From contig DASTOB010000108.1 of the NCBI GenBank assembly GCA_035720425.1, forward strand, positions 1 through 18,729: a DNA stretch of 18,729 bases, in the 5' to 3' direction. The notes under the pieces were generated by a model, which had not been told where the DNA came from, searched no databases, and saw only the letters and a program-made list of their open reading frames with translations. The DNA is from DASTOB01 sp035720425. GTDB taxonomy: Bacteria > Chloroflexota > Limnocylindria > Limnocylindrales > CSP1-4. Positions 8,002-15,159 of this stretch are shown here, piece after piece (position 1 is the first letter of the stretch; each line of letters opens with the position of its first letter). The position numbers and the translations under genes were made by a program.

Positions 8002-9732
8002 ATGACCTTTCGAGCAAAGCCGGTTGTCAAGCGCGCCCCTCGGTCGCCATGGGAATCGAAGGACCGCCGGAACTTCCTCCTCAACCTCGGCTTCGGCCTC
8101 GTCGTCCTTGCCGCCGTCCTCATCCTCGTCATCACCGTTGCGGCGACGTGGTACGACGACCACCTCGCGCCGGTGGCGGCGGTCAACGGCGAGAACATCA
8201 CGAAGGACCAGTTCCGCGAGCGCTACCTCATCGAGGAGTTCCGTCTCGAGTACGCGCGCCGGAGGGTGGCCACGGAGTTCGCGGCCGGCCGGCTGACCGA
8301 CACGCAGCGCCAGACCCAGGAACAGATCATCGAGCAGCGCCGCCAGGTGCTGCCCCAGGTGACCCTGGACCGGCTCGTCGACGCGCGGGTCCAGGCGTCG
8401 CTCGCGGCGACCGAGGGGATCAGCGTCGCCGACGCGGCGATCGACGAGCGACTCGTCGAGGAGGCAACGACCCCGGAGTTGCGGCGGATCTGGGTCATCG
8501 AGGTCCGGCCCGCCCGTGACGAGGGCGCGACGGACCCGTCGGCCGCCCAGAAGGCGGAGGCACGGGCCAAGGCGGAGGCTGCCCGCGGGGAGATCGACGG
8601 CGGCAAGGCCTGGGAGGAGGTCGCCAAGGCCGTGTCCACCGCGACGTCGGCCCCGGTCGGGGGCGATCTCGGCTGGCTCGTCGAGGACACGACGATCCTG
8701 GAGCCGGACTTCGCGACGGCCCTGTTCGCCCTCGAGTCCGGCGCGATGAGCGACGTCGTCGAGGGCGACGACGGGATCTTCCGCTTCGGGCGCGTCACGG
8801 AGATCGCGCCCGCGACGGTCGACTCGACGTTCGAGGCGCAGGTCACGACGGCGGGCATTGCCGTGCCGGCCTACCGCGAGGCGGTCCGGGTCGACCTCGT
8901 CCGCAAGGCGCTCGAGGACAAGGTCGTGGCCGACATCTCCAAGCCCGGCGTGCAGCGTCGCGTGGCGGAGATCTGGATCAGCGAGCCGTCACCGAATCCG
9001 CCGGCCGAAGGAGCCGTCAAAACCCGCCACATCCTCTATGCCCCGAACGACGACCCGGCCGGCGCCGGCGAGCTCGACGAGGACGACCAGGCCTGGGCGA
9101 AGGCGGAGGAAGAGGCTCGCGCCACGTACGACAAGCTCCGCGCCGACATCACCCAGTTCGATCGGATCGCGCGCGCCGAGAGCGACGAGGGCGGGGCGGC
9201 GACGTCCGGGGGCAAGCTGCCTTACTTCGACCCCGCCAGCTCGATCGACCCGTCGTTCGCGGCGGCGATCTTCAAGGATGGCCTCGAGGCAGGGGACCTG
9301 CTCGAGCCGGTGAAGTCCGGGTTCGGCTGGCACGTCATCCAGGTCATGTACTACCCGCCGAACCTCGACCGGGCCAAGGCCCTGAAGGCGGCCTACGAGG
9401 CCGGCGAGGACTTCGCCCAGCTGGCCCGCGACAACTCCGAATCGGACACGGCGGCGGACGGCGGCGTCGTGGGCTGGATCGCCAAGGGCCAGTTCGACCT
9501 GGCCCGTGAGGCAGCCGTCTTCCTGCCGAAGATCGGCGACGTGTCGGACCCGATCGAGGTCGACGGCGACGGCATCTACCTCTACCGGATTCTCGACGAG
9601 GAGACGCGAACCCCGGAGGGCGAGCAGCTCGAGACGCTCAAGGCGACGGCCTTTTCGAACTGGTACGCCGAGAAGAAGGAAACGTTCGACATCGACTACT
9701 TCGGCGGGGCCGCGACGACCGCGGCACGGTAG
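8002..9732 (+). CDS. Membrane-anchored parvulin-like peptidyl-prolyl isomerase (SurA/PrsA type)
   Basis: Extracytoplasmic foldase candidate, 576 aa. The N-terminus is basic, then one membrane segment (about 25-48, FLLNLGFGLVVLAAVLILVI) anchors the protein; there is no lipobox. A SurA-N-like helical region (about 58-160, VAAVNGENITKDQFRERYL) follows. Then come three parvulin-like units. Unit 1 is about 162-268 (GGDLGWLVE, then FALESGAMSDVVEGDDGIFRFGRV). Unit 2 is about 339-452 (VKTRHILYAPND, GGKLPYFDP, FGWHVIQVMY). Unit 3 is about 457-533 (FAQLARDNSESDTAADGG, VVGWIAKGQFD, DGIYLYRI). Unit 2 is the most canonical, with H343 and H444 in the expected places. Units 1 and 3 lack the first histidine strand and may be structural. 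ATG 8002 is the only start that keeps the membrane anchor intact. MazG follows 11 bases downstream. Confidence 0.85.
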   Translation: MTFRAKPVVKRAPRSPWESKDRRNFLLNLGFGLVVLAAVLILVITVAATWYDDHLAPVAAVNGENITKDQFRERYLIEEFRLEYARRRVATEFAAGRLTDTQRQTQEQIIEQRRQVLPQVTLDRLVDARVQASLAATEGISVADAAIDERLVEEATTPELRRIWVIEVRPARDEGATDPSAAQKAEARAKAEAARGEIDGGKAWEEVAKAVSTATSAPVGGDLGWLVEDTTILEPDFATALFALESGAMSDVVEGDDGIFRFGRVTEIAPATVDSTFEAQVTTAGIAVPAYREAVRVDLVRKALEDKVVADISKPGVQRRVAEIWISEPSPNPPAEGAVKTRHILYAPNDDPAGAGELDEDDQAWAKAEEEARATYDKLRADITQFDRIARAESDEGGAATSGGKLPYFDPASSIDPSFAAAIFKDGLEAGDLLEPVKSGFGWHVIQVMYYPPNLDRAKALKAAYEAGEDFAQLARDNSESDTAADGGVVGWIAKGQFDLAREAAVFLPKIGDVSDPIEVDGDGIYLYRILDEETRTPEGEQLETLKATAFSNWYAEKKETFDIDYFGGAATTAAR

Positions 9733-9743
9733 CCGAGTCGGAC

Positions 9744-10976
9744 GTGCTCGACGCCCTCGTCGCCGAGGCGCGACTGCGCTGGGGGCTCGATCCTGCGGCG
9801 GGGCTCCAGGTGGTCGCCGCCGAGCGGCTCGTCGCCAGCCCCGTCGAGCCATCCCGCCCGCTCGTCGTCGTTCCGCTCGCGGTGCTCCGGACGAGCGCCC
9901 AGGGCGAGACCGTCGAGGCGGAGCCGCTCGCCGGGCGGCACGGCCCACGCGGGCGCGATGCCCTCGCGGTCCTTCGCCGGCTCTACCCGTCCGATCACGC
10001 CGTCGGCCGGTTCGGCGCCCAGGACGGCCTGACGATCGGAGCCCTCGACGATGCCGCCCTCGGCAGCCCGCTCTACGTCGCGCCGACCGCCCCGGAGCTC
10101 GCCGCCGCGTCGCCCTGGGCGATGCCGTACATCTCGGACCGGCTGCGCCGCCCGGACGGCTGCCCGTGGGACCGCGAACAGACTCACCAGTCGCTTCGCA
10201 ACCACCTGCTCGAGGAGGCCTACGAGGTCTACGACGCGCTCGAGGCGGGCGCCACGCCGGCCCTCGCCGACGAGCTCGGCGACTTGCTCCTCCAGGTGGT
10301 CCTCCACGCCCAGCTGGCCGCGGAGGCCGGCGTGTTCGACCTCACCGACGTCGAGGCGTCCATCGCACGGAAGATCGTCCGCCGACACCCGCACGTGTTC
10401 GGGGACGCGGAGGCCCGGACGGCGGGCGACGTGAACCGCCAGTGGGAGCGGATCAAGGCCGCCGAGCGTGCCGCCGCGGCCGAGGAGGCCGGTGATGCCG
10501 ACGAGACCGGCACGGGTGCCGCCCCGCGCAGCGCCCTGGCCGGGATCAGCTCGTCACTGCCGGCGCTCGCGGCGAGCCAGGAGATGCAGGAACGGGCGGC
10601 CAACCTCGGCTACGACTGGCCGTCGATCGAGGGCGTCCTCGACAAGGTGACCGAGGAGCTCGACGAGCTGCGTCGCGCCCCGGATGCGGCGGCCCGCGCG
10701 GAGGAGTTCGGCGACCTGCTGTTCGTGCTCGTCAACGTCGGCCGGCGGATGGGCATCGAGATGGAGGCCGCGCTGCGGGCCGCGAACGGCAAGTTCCGGC
10801 GACGCTTCGGCAGCGTCGAGCGCCAGGCGGCGGAGCGGGGGGTGGCGCTGCGCGATCTCGACTTCGCCGCGCTCGACGCGCTGTGGGACGCGGCCAAGGC
10901 AGAGGAAGCACGATCGGTGCGCACGGAAGCACGACCCGCGGAAGACGAAGCACGACCCGAGGAGGCAGCACGATGA
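9744..10976 (+). CDS. mazG: MazG nucleoside triphosphate pyrophosphohydrolase with N-terminal extension
   Basis: House-cleaning enzyme that hydrolyses NTPs, including non-canonical ones, to NMP and pyrophosphate. 410 aa with two MazG domains. Domain 1 is about 125-240: RRPDGCPWDREQTHQSLR, HLLEEAYEV with E157, E158, E161, and DELGDLLLQ with E177, D180. Domain 2 is about 280-375: VTEELDEL with E304, E305, E308, and EEFGDLLF with E321, D324. All Mg-binding acidic positions are kept. The first ~115 residues are not MazG: LQVVAAERL (21-29), YPSDHAV (81-87) and SPLYVAPT (108-115) resemble the C-terminal half of the tetrapyrrole-methylase-like domain fused to MazG in YabN-type proteins, without its SAM-binding half. 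GTG 9744 follows the preceding stop by 11 bases. The last ~22 residues are a repetitive acidic/basic tail. The stop overlaps the rph start (ATGA). Confidence 0.9.
   Translation: MLDALVAEARLRWGLDPAAGLQVVAAERLVASPVEPSRPLVVVPLAVLRTSAQGETVEAEPLAGRHGPRGRDALAVLRRLYPSDHAVGRFGAQDGLTIGALDDAALGSPLYVAPTAPELAAASPWAMPYISDRLRRPDGCPWDREQTHQSLRNHLLEEAYEVYDALEAGATPALADELGDLLLQVVLHAQLAAEAGVFDLTDVEASIARKIVRRHPHVFGDAEARTAGDVNRQWERIKAAERAAAAEEAGDADETGTGAAPRSALAGISSSLPALAASQEMQERAANLGYDWPSIEGVLDKVTEELDELRRAPDAAARAEEFGDLLFVLVNVGRRMGIEMEAALRAANGKFRRRFGSVERQAAERGVALRDLDFAALDALWDAAKAEEARSVRTEARPAEDEARPEEAAR
10904..10973 (+). repeat. Short 21-bp-period repeats in the mazG 3' end
   Basis: GGAAGCACGA occurs at 10904-10913 and 10925-10934, CGAAGCACGA at 10946-10955, and a fourth degenerate copy GCAGCACGA at 10965-10973 runs into the ATG of rph. 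The first three copies are exactly 21 bases apart, so they keep the frame and encode EAR-centred heptads in the MazG tail. The AGGAGG Shine-Dalgarno sequence of rph (10960-10965) sits between copies three and four. Confidence 0.75.
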
Positions 10977-11710
10977 CGATCGGCAACCGCCCGCCCACCG
11001 TTCGGTCGGACGGACGGGCGCCCGGCCAGCTTCGGCCGGTCACGCTGACCCTCGGCGTCCAGAAGTGGGCGGAGGGGTCGTGCCGCATCCGGGTCGGCGA
11101 CACGGACGTGCTGTGCGCGGCCACGATCGCCGATCGGGTCCCGCCGCACCTGCGCGGCAAGGGCACGGGCTGGGTGACGGCGGAGTACTCGATGCTGCCG
11201 CGGGCGACCGCGGAGCGTACGGAGCGGGAGTCGGTCAAGGGGCGGCTCGGCGGTCGGACCCACGAGATCCAGCGGCTCATCGGCCGTTCGCTGCGCGGGG
11301 TCGTCGACCTCGCCCGGCTCGGCGAGCGGACGATCACCGTCGACTGCGACGTCATCGTGGCCGACGGCGGCACGCGCACCGCGTCGATCACCGGTGGCTA
11401 CATCGCCCTCGCCGCGGCGCTCATGACGTACGGGATGGAGCGCCTGCTCATCTCGAAGATCGCGGCGGTCAGCGTCGGCATCGTCGGCGGGGTTGCCCTG
11501 CTCGACCTCGACTACTCGGAGGACTCGCGGGCGGAGGTGGACTTCAACGTGGTCGGCACGGATGCCGGGACCTACGTCGAGCTGCAGGGCACCGCCGAGG
11601 GACGCCCGTTCGACCGACCGGCCGTCGACGGCCTGCTCGACCTCGCGGGAACCGGCCTCGAGCGCCTGTTCGAGGCGCAGGGCGCGGCGCTCGCAACCGT
11701 CCGACGCTGA
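10973..11710 (+). CDS. rph: Ribonuclease PH
   Basis: Phosphorolytic 3'-5' exoribonuclease that trims tRNA 3' ends, releasing nucleoside diphosphates; normally a hexamer in the cytoplasm. 245 aa, normal length. Seen: RSDGRAPGQLRPV near the start; GWVTAEYSMLPRATAERTER (67-86), with R86 in the phosphate-binding region; GRTHEIQRLIGRSLR (94-108); DCDVIVADGGTRTASITGGY; and the catalytic acidic segment LDLDYSEDSRA with D178, D180 and D184. ATG 10973 overlaps the mazG stop by 4 bases (ATGA) and has a strong AGGAGG seven bases upstream, so the start is well supported. It is followed after 10 bases by the RdgB-type pyrophosphatase, a common gene pair in bacteria. Confidence 0.97.
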   Translation: MTIGNRPPTVRSDGRAPGQLRPVTLTLGVQKWAEGSCRIRVGDTDVLCAATIADRVPPHLRGKGTGWVTAEYSMLPRATAERTERESVKGRLGGRTHEIQRLIGRSLRGVVDLARLGERTITVDCDVIVADGGTRTASITGGYIALAAALMTYGMERLLISKIAAVSVGIVGGVALLDLDYSEDSRAEVDFNVVGTDAGTYVELQGTAEGRPFDRPAVDGLLDLAGTGLERLFEAQGAALATVRR

Positions 11711-11720
11711 CCCGTCGCGC

Positions 11721-12353
11721 GTGACCGCCCGGCCGCGACTCGTCGTCGCGACCCGCTCGACCCACAAGCTCCGTGAGCTGCGCGAGTTGCTCGAGGTCGA
11801 TGCGGAGCTCGTCTCGCTCGACGATCTCGGCGTGCCCGGCGACCCCGTCGAGGACGGCGCCACGTTCGAGACGAACGCGCTCATCAAGGCCCGCTTTGCC
11901 GCCCGCGCGACCGGGCTGCCCGCGCTGGCCGACGATTCCGGGATCGAGGTCGACGCGCTCGGCGGTGGCCCCGGCGTGCGCACGCGCCGCTACGCGGGGG
12001 AGCAGGCGACCGACGCGGACAACAACGCCAAGCTCCTTGACGCCCTCGCCGGCCTGCCGCCGGACCGGCGCGGGGCGCGCTACGTCTGCGTGCTCGCCCT
12101 CGCGCTCCCGTCCCGCACCGGTCCGCGCGGCGGACTCGCCACGATCATCCGGCGCGGCACGACCCGCGGCCGGATCGCGACCGAGGCACGAGGCAGCGGC
12201 GGCTTCGGCTACGACCCGATCTTCGAGCCGGCGGGGGAACCGCCCGGCGGCCGCACCCTCGGCGAGTGGTCTGCGGCTGAGAAGCACCGCATCTCGCACC
12301 GAGCCCGGGCGGCGCGGCGAATGACGCCCGTCCTGCGCCGGCTCGGGTTCTGA
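11721..12353 (+). CDS. rdgB: XTP/dITP pyrophosphatase (RdgB/HAM1 family)
   Basis: Hydrolyses dITP, ITP and XTP to monophosphates, keeping deaminated purines out of DNA and RNA. 210 aa, usual length. Seen: VVATRSTHKLRELRELL (8-24) with the substrate-contacting K16; TFETNALIKARFAA with E50; LADDSGIEVDALGGGPGV with D71 and D72; GSGGFGYDPIFEP (158-170); and EKHRISHRARA with K188, H193, R194. Small departures from consensus are T-R-S-T-H instead of T-x-N-x-x-K spacing around residues 11-16, and RTRRYAG in place of the usual SARYAG. GTG 11721 is 10 bases after the rph stop; longer in-frame readings overlap rph and lack homology. It is the last gene of the plus-strand run and its stop is one base from the converging LCP gene. 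Confidence 0.93.
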   Translation: MTARPRLVVATRSTHKLRELRELLEVDAELVSLDDLGVPGDPVEDGATFETNALIKARFAARATGLPALADDSGIEVDALGGGPGVRTRRYAGEQATDADNNAKLLDALAGLPPDRRGARYVCVLALALPSRTGPRGGLATIIRRGTTRGRIATEARGSGGFGYDPIFEPAGEPPGGRTLGEWSAAEKHRISHRARAARRMTPVLRRLGF

Positions 12354-12354
12354 C

Positions 12355-13806
12355 TCAGGGCGCCGTCGCGCCGCCCGCTCCGGCCGCCCCGGGGGCGCCG
12401 ATCGGAGGCTGCGGCGTCGGGGCCGGGGTGACGGCCGCCGGGATGCCCGGCGCGCCGACCGGCGGCTGCGGCGTGGGGTCCGGCGTGGGCCACGGGATCG
12501 GCCGCGTGCCGGGGATGCCGAACAGCTGCGCCGCCATGGCCTGGATGGCCGGTACGTTCGGAATCTGGACGGACCCGTAGCGGTTCGTCGTTCCTCCCAC
12601 CAGCGGGAAGCGAATGACGACCCGGACGATCCGCTCCGGCGTGATCTCGTCGAGGATCGCGGCGACCGCCGGCAACCGATCGACCGGGAAGTCCGTGCGG
12701 ACCGTGTCGCCGAGCGCGTCGAGCAGGCCGGGCAGGGCGAACACGAGGCTGCCGCCCGCGCTGAGCTTGCCGCGCAGGGCGAGCAGGATCTCCTGCTGAC
12801 GGGCCTGGCGGGTGAAGTCGCTCTCCCCGCTGGCCTTGCGCGAGCGGGCGTAGGCGAGCGCGTTGAGACCGTCGAAGTGGTTCGGCCCGGCCTCGACGGA
12901 CCAGCCCATCTGGCCGAACCCGTAGCCGTCGTACATCGGGTCGCTGAACGCCTCGGCGACCTCGACGTCGACCCCGCCGAGGGCATCGACCATCTGGACG
13001 AAGCCGACCATGTCCATCGACGCCGTGTAGTGAATCGGCACGCCGAGCAGGGCACTCACCGCGTCCCGGAGCGCCCGGCGGCCGCCGTTCGGGAACTGCT
13101 CCGGATTGCGGTCGGCGTACGACATGAGCGAGTTCAGCTTGGGACCGAACACGTTGCCGTCGCCGAGCGGCGTGTTGACGAGGTCACGCGGCAGCGACAC
13201 GAGCGAGACCGTCCGGCCGATCGGGTCGAGCGACGCAACCATGAGCGTGTCGGTCAGGTTCGTCGTCCGCCCGGGCACGCTGTCGACGCCCATGATGAGC
13301 ACGGTGATCCGCTCCCGACCGATGTTGTCGGCCGGCCCGGACACGTCGCCGAGGGTGTCCCCCTCCTCGAAGATTCGGCCGAACGCACTCTGCGCGGCGA
13401 GCCCCAGCTGGAGCCCGACGAGGTGCGGGGCGAGAACAAAGAGGACGAGCACGGCGAGGCCGCCGCCGCCGAGCCGGCCCGGGCGCACGGTGAACCGGCG
13501 GTCGAAGAACGCCTGCACGACGGACGCCAGCCGCCAGCCCAGCACGACGAGGTTCACGACAAGGAGGAGCGTGAGCATGGTCGGCGAGACGAACGTCGCA
13601 ACGAGCTCGGCGAGGGGCACGAGCTGGACCACGAGCCAGACGAGCCCGATCGCCGCGAGGGTGGGGAGAAGGAACCGGCGGCCCAGCTCAGGGTCACGAT
13701 TGACCAGCTGGCCGAGCCCGGGAACGACGGCGGACAATCCGGCGGCGAGCAGCCGACGGCGGTCGGTCGACCCCGTTCGGGGCCGCAACCGGCGCGCTTG
13801 GCGCAC
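12355..13806 (-). CDS. LytR-CpsA-Psr (LCP) family glycopolymer-peptidoglycan ligase
   Basis: LCP proteins transfer lipid-linked glycopolymers to peptidoglycan on the outer face of the membrane. 483 aa. The N-terminus has SAVVPGLGQLVNRDPELGRR (25-44), a PGLGQ motif like TM2-type small membrane domains. Three hydrophobic segments follow (about 45-62, 72-92, 115-133). The LCP domain spans about 165-350, with LIMGVDSVPGRTTNLTDTLM (D186), VSLPRDL (R207, D208), KLNSLMSYA (N225), and LAYARSRKASGESDFTRQARQQE with R321, R323, D330 and R333. The tail is proline-rich with an exact-frame duplication: TPQPPVGAPG and TPQPPIGAPG. The start is GTG 13806, preceded by GAAGGAG at 13825-13819 (12 bases away, rather far) and TAGACT at 13860-13855. 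It could attach the glycan made by the locus at 1-7925; that is inference. Confidence 0.9.
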   Translation of the reverse strand: MRQARRLRPRTGSTDRRRLLAAGLSAVVPGLGQLVNRDPELGRRFLLPTLAAIGLVWLVVQLVPLAELVATFVSPTMLTLLLVVNLVVLGWRLASVVQAFFDRRFTVRPGRLGGGGLAVLVLFVLAPHLVGLQLGLAAQSAFGRIFEEGDTLGDVSGPADNIGRERITVLIMGVDSVPGRTTNLTDTLMVASLDPIGRTVSLVSLPRDLVNTPLGDGNVFGPKLNSLMSYADRNPEQFPNGGRRALRDAVSALLGVPIHYTASMDMVGFVQMVDALGGVDVEVAEAFSDPMYDGYGFGQMGWSVEAGPNHFDGLNALAYARSRKASGESDFTRQARQQEILLALRGKLSAGGSLVFALPGLLDALGDTVRTDFPVDRLPAVAAILDEITPERIVRVVIRFPLVGGTTNRYGSVQIPNVPAIQAMAAQLFGIPGTRPIPWPTPDPTPQPPVGAPGIPAAVTPAPTPQPPIGAPGAAGAGGATAP

Positions 13807-13854
13807 GAGCGGGTTCGTCTCCTTCGGTTCCGTGTGGCAAGGTCGCCGACGCCC

Positions 13855-13860
13855 AGTCTA
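13855..13860 (-). promoter_or_regulatory. Candidate -10 box (TAGACT) of the LCP gene
   Basis: On the minus strand TAGACT lies 48 bases before GTG 13806. This implies a leader of about 40 bases that includes the GAAGGAG Shine-Dalgarno sequence at 13825-13819. There is no clear -35 box. Unlike several other genes here, this one would have a normal leader. Confidence 0.4.
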
Positions 13861-13937
13861 GTGCACCGGTCGAGAACGGGGGTTCGAAACGGGCGCCGTT
13901 TACGCTCAGGCGCAGCTGCGAAGCGGCCGGTATGGCA

Positions 13938-14021
13938 ACGCCGGGCGGTCGATCAGCCTGCCAGTCACCGCCCGGCGTCGATCGTTGAGACGCACGACGG
14001 CGCCCGGATGTTCCGCCGTCG
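13938..14021 (-). terminator. Two hairpins downstream of the M48 gene
   Basis: In the 237-bp gap between the M48 stop (14044) and GTG 13806 there are two perfect stems. One is CGACGGCG (13995-14002) with CGCCGTCG (14014-14021), an 8-bp stem with an 11-base loop. The other is ACGCCGGGCGGT (13938-13949) with ACCGCCCGGCGT (13967-13978), a 12-bp stem with a 17-base loop. Neither is followed by a T run, so this is a termination or pausing candidate rather than a classical intrinsic terminator. No gene is seen in the rest of the gap apart from the TAGACT promoter candidate. Confidence 0.45.
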
Positions 14022-14043
14022 GTGGATCGCCGCTCGGCGGCCG

Positions 14044-15114
14044 TCAGGCCGCGGCCGTGCCGAGCTCAGCCGCGATCCGCGCGATCCGGTCCTCCACCGC
14101 CGGGTGGGTGCGCGCCGCCGGGATCGTGCCGAGCCAGGTCAGGACGAGTCCGGTCGCGACCCGGCTGACGCGCGCCGCGAACTGCGCCCCGGGGCCGTCG
14201 GCGAGCACCCGCGCGTGCTTGTCGACCGCCTCGAGGGCGATCCGGAAGAACCCCGCCCGCTCCTCGTCGGCCACGGCCTCCGCCTCCCTGATCAGCCGCT
14301 CGAGGCCGCCGCGGATCGCCGCCAGCTCGCCCGGATCGGACGGGAGCCCGGACCGATCGAGGCGCACGAGCGGACCCAGGTCGCTCATGATCCAGTGCAG
14401 GTAGGCGAGCAGTTCGCGGCCCGCCTCGTGGCGCACGGCGAACGCGTCGGCCTGCGTCTCCTGCGCCCGGCTCACGATGCCCGTCAGCGTCGCCGCGACG
14501 ATGGGACCGGCGACGATCGCGAGGGCGACGTCGGGGCGATCGCCGAGGACCGCCCGCGCCTCCGACGAGAGGAACACGGCGAGGAGCGCCACGATCGCCG
14601 CGACCCGGATGAGGCGCTCGCCGACGGACATCCAGAGACGCTGGTACGAGTGGTCGTGGTGGAGGTGGCCCAGCTCGTGGAGCACGACGCCGCGCAGCGC
14701 GCGCGGGTCGAACCGGCGCGCCTCGAGATCCGCGATGACCTGCTCGGTAAACACGATCGTCGCGCTGCGCGGACCCAGCTCGACGGCGCCGACGTTGGCC
14801 ACCGCGCGGGCCAGGGTCGAGTCATCGAACGCGAGGCGGGGCTGCTCCACCCCGGCGTCGGCGGCCAGTCGGGCGACGAGTTCGTCCAGGGTCCGGGTCG
14901 ACGGGCGCGCGGGATCCAGCGGCGCCATCCGGCCCAGGACGCCGCGACCGCCGGCAACCGTGAAGACGACCAGGCCGGCTGTCGTCCAGAGCACGAGGCC
15001 CGGGTCGACGAGCGGGCGCAGGAAGCCTGCGTACCACGCGCCGAACAAGAGGAGGACCAGCCCGACGAGGCCGGAACCGACCCACGAGATGCGGTCCATC
15101 AGCCGATTCGACAC
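14044..15114 (-). CDS. Membrane M48-family zinc metalloprotease (HtpX/Ste24-like)
   Basis: Membrane-bound zinc protease, probably in membrane protein quality control. 356 aa. Two hydrophobic segments at the N-terminus (about 11-32 and 38-55); the catalytic motif VVLHELGHLHHDH with HELGH at 146-150; two further hydrophobic stretches (about 168-185 and 194-215); then the third zinc ligand in RAQETQADAFAVRH (E219, with D223). Near the end is THPAVEDRIARI, the conserved HP-x-x-x-x-R motif of M48 enzymes. The start is taken as GTG 15114; ATG 15099 (MDRISWVG) is an alternative, and neither has a Shine-Dalgarno sequence. It lies 45 bases downstream of the PhoD-like gene on the same strand, so the two may be co-transcribed. 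The length and arrangement fit M48 better than a soluble protease. Confidence 0.88.
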   Translation of the reverse strand: MSNRLMDRISWVGSGLVGLVLLLFGAWYAGFLRPLVDPGLVLWTTAGLVVFTVAGGRGVLGRMAPLDPARPSTRTLDELVARLAADAGVEQPRLAFDDSTLARAVANVGAVELGPRSATIVFTEQVIADLEARRFDPRALRGVVLHELGHLHHDHSYQRLWMSVGERLIRVAAIVALLAVFLSSEARAVLGDRPDVALAIVAGPIVAATLTGIVSRAQETQADAFAVRHEAGRELLAYLHWIMSDLGPLVRLDRSGLPSDPGELAAIRGGLERLIREAEAVADEERAGFFRIALEAVDKHARVLADGPGAQFAARVSRVATGLVLTWLGTIPAARTHPAVEDRIARIAAELGTAAA

Positions 15115-15159
15115 CGCCGGATGATCGGGGCGCGCGGCGCCGGACGCAAGCGAACGACA

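Noticed and set aside
6423..8201. Minus-strand open frame of 592 codons
   Set aside because: Shadow of two glycosyltransferase genes and the start of the foldase gene; no recognisable motif.
13885..13900. GGTTCGAAAC resembling a tRNA T arm
   Set aside because: No acceptor, D or anticodon stems can be built around it.
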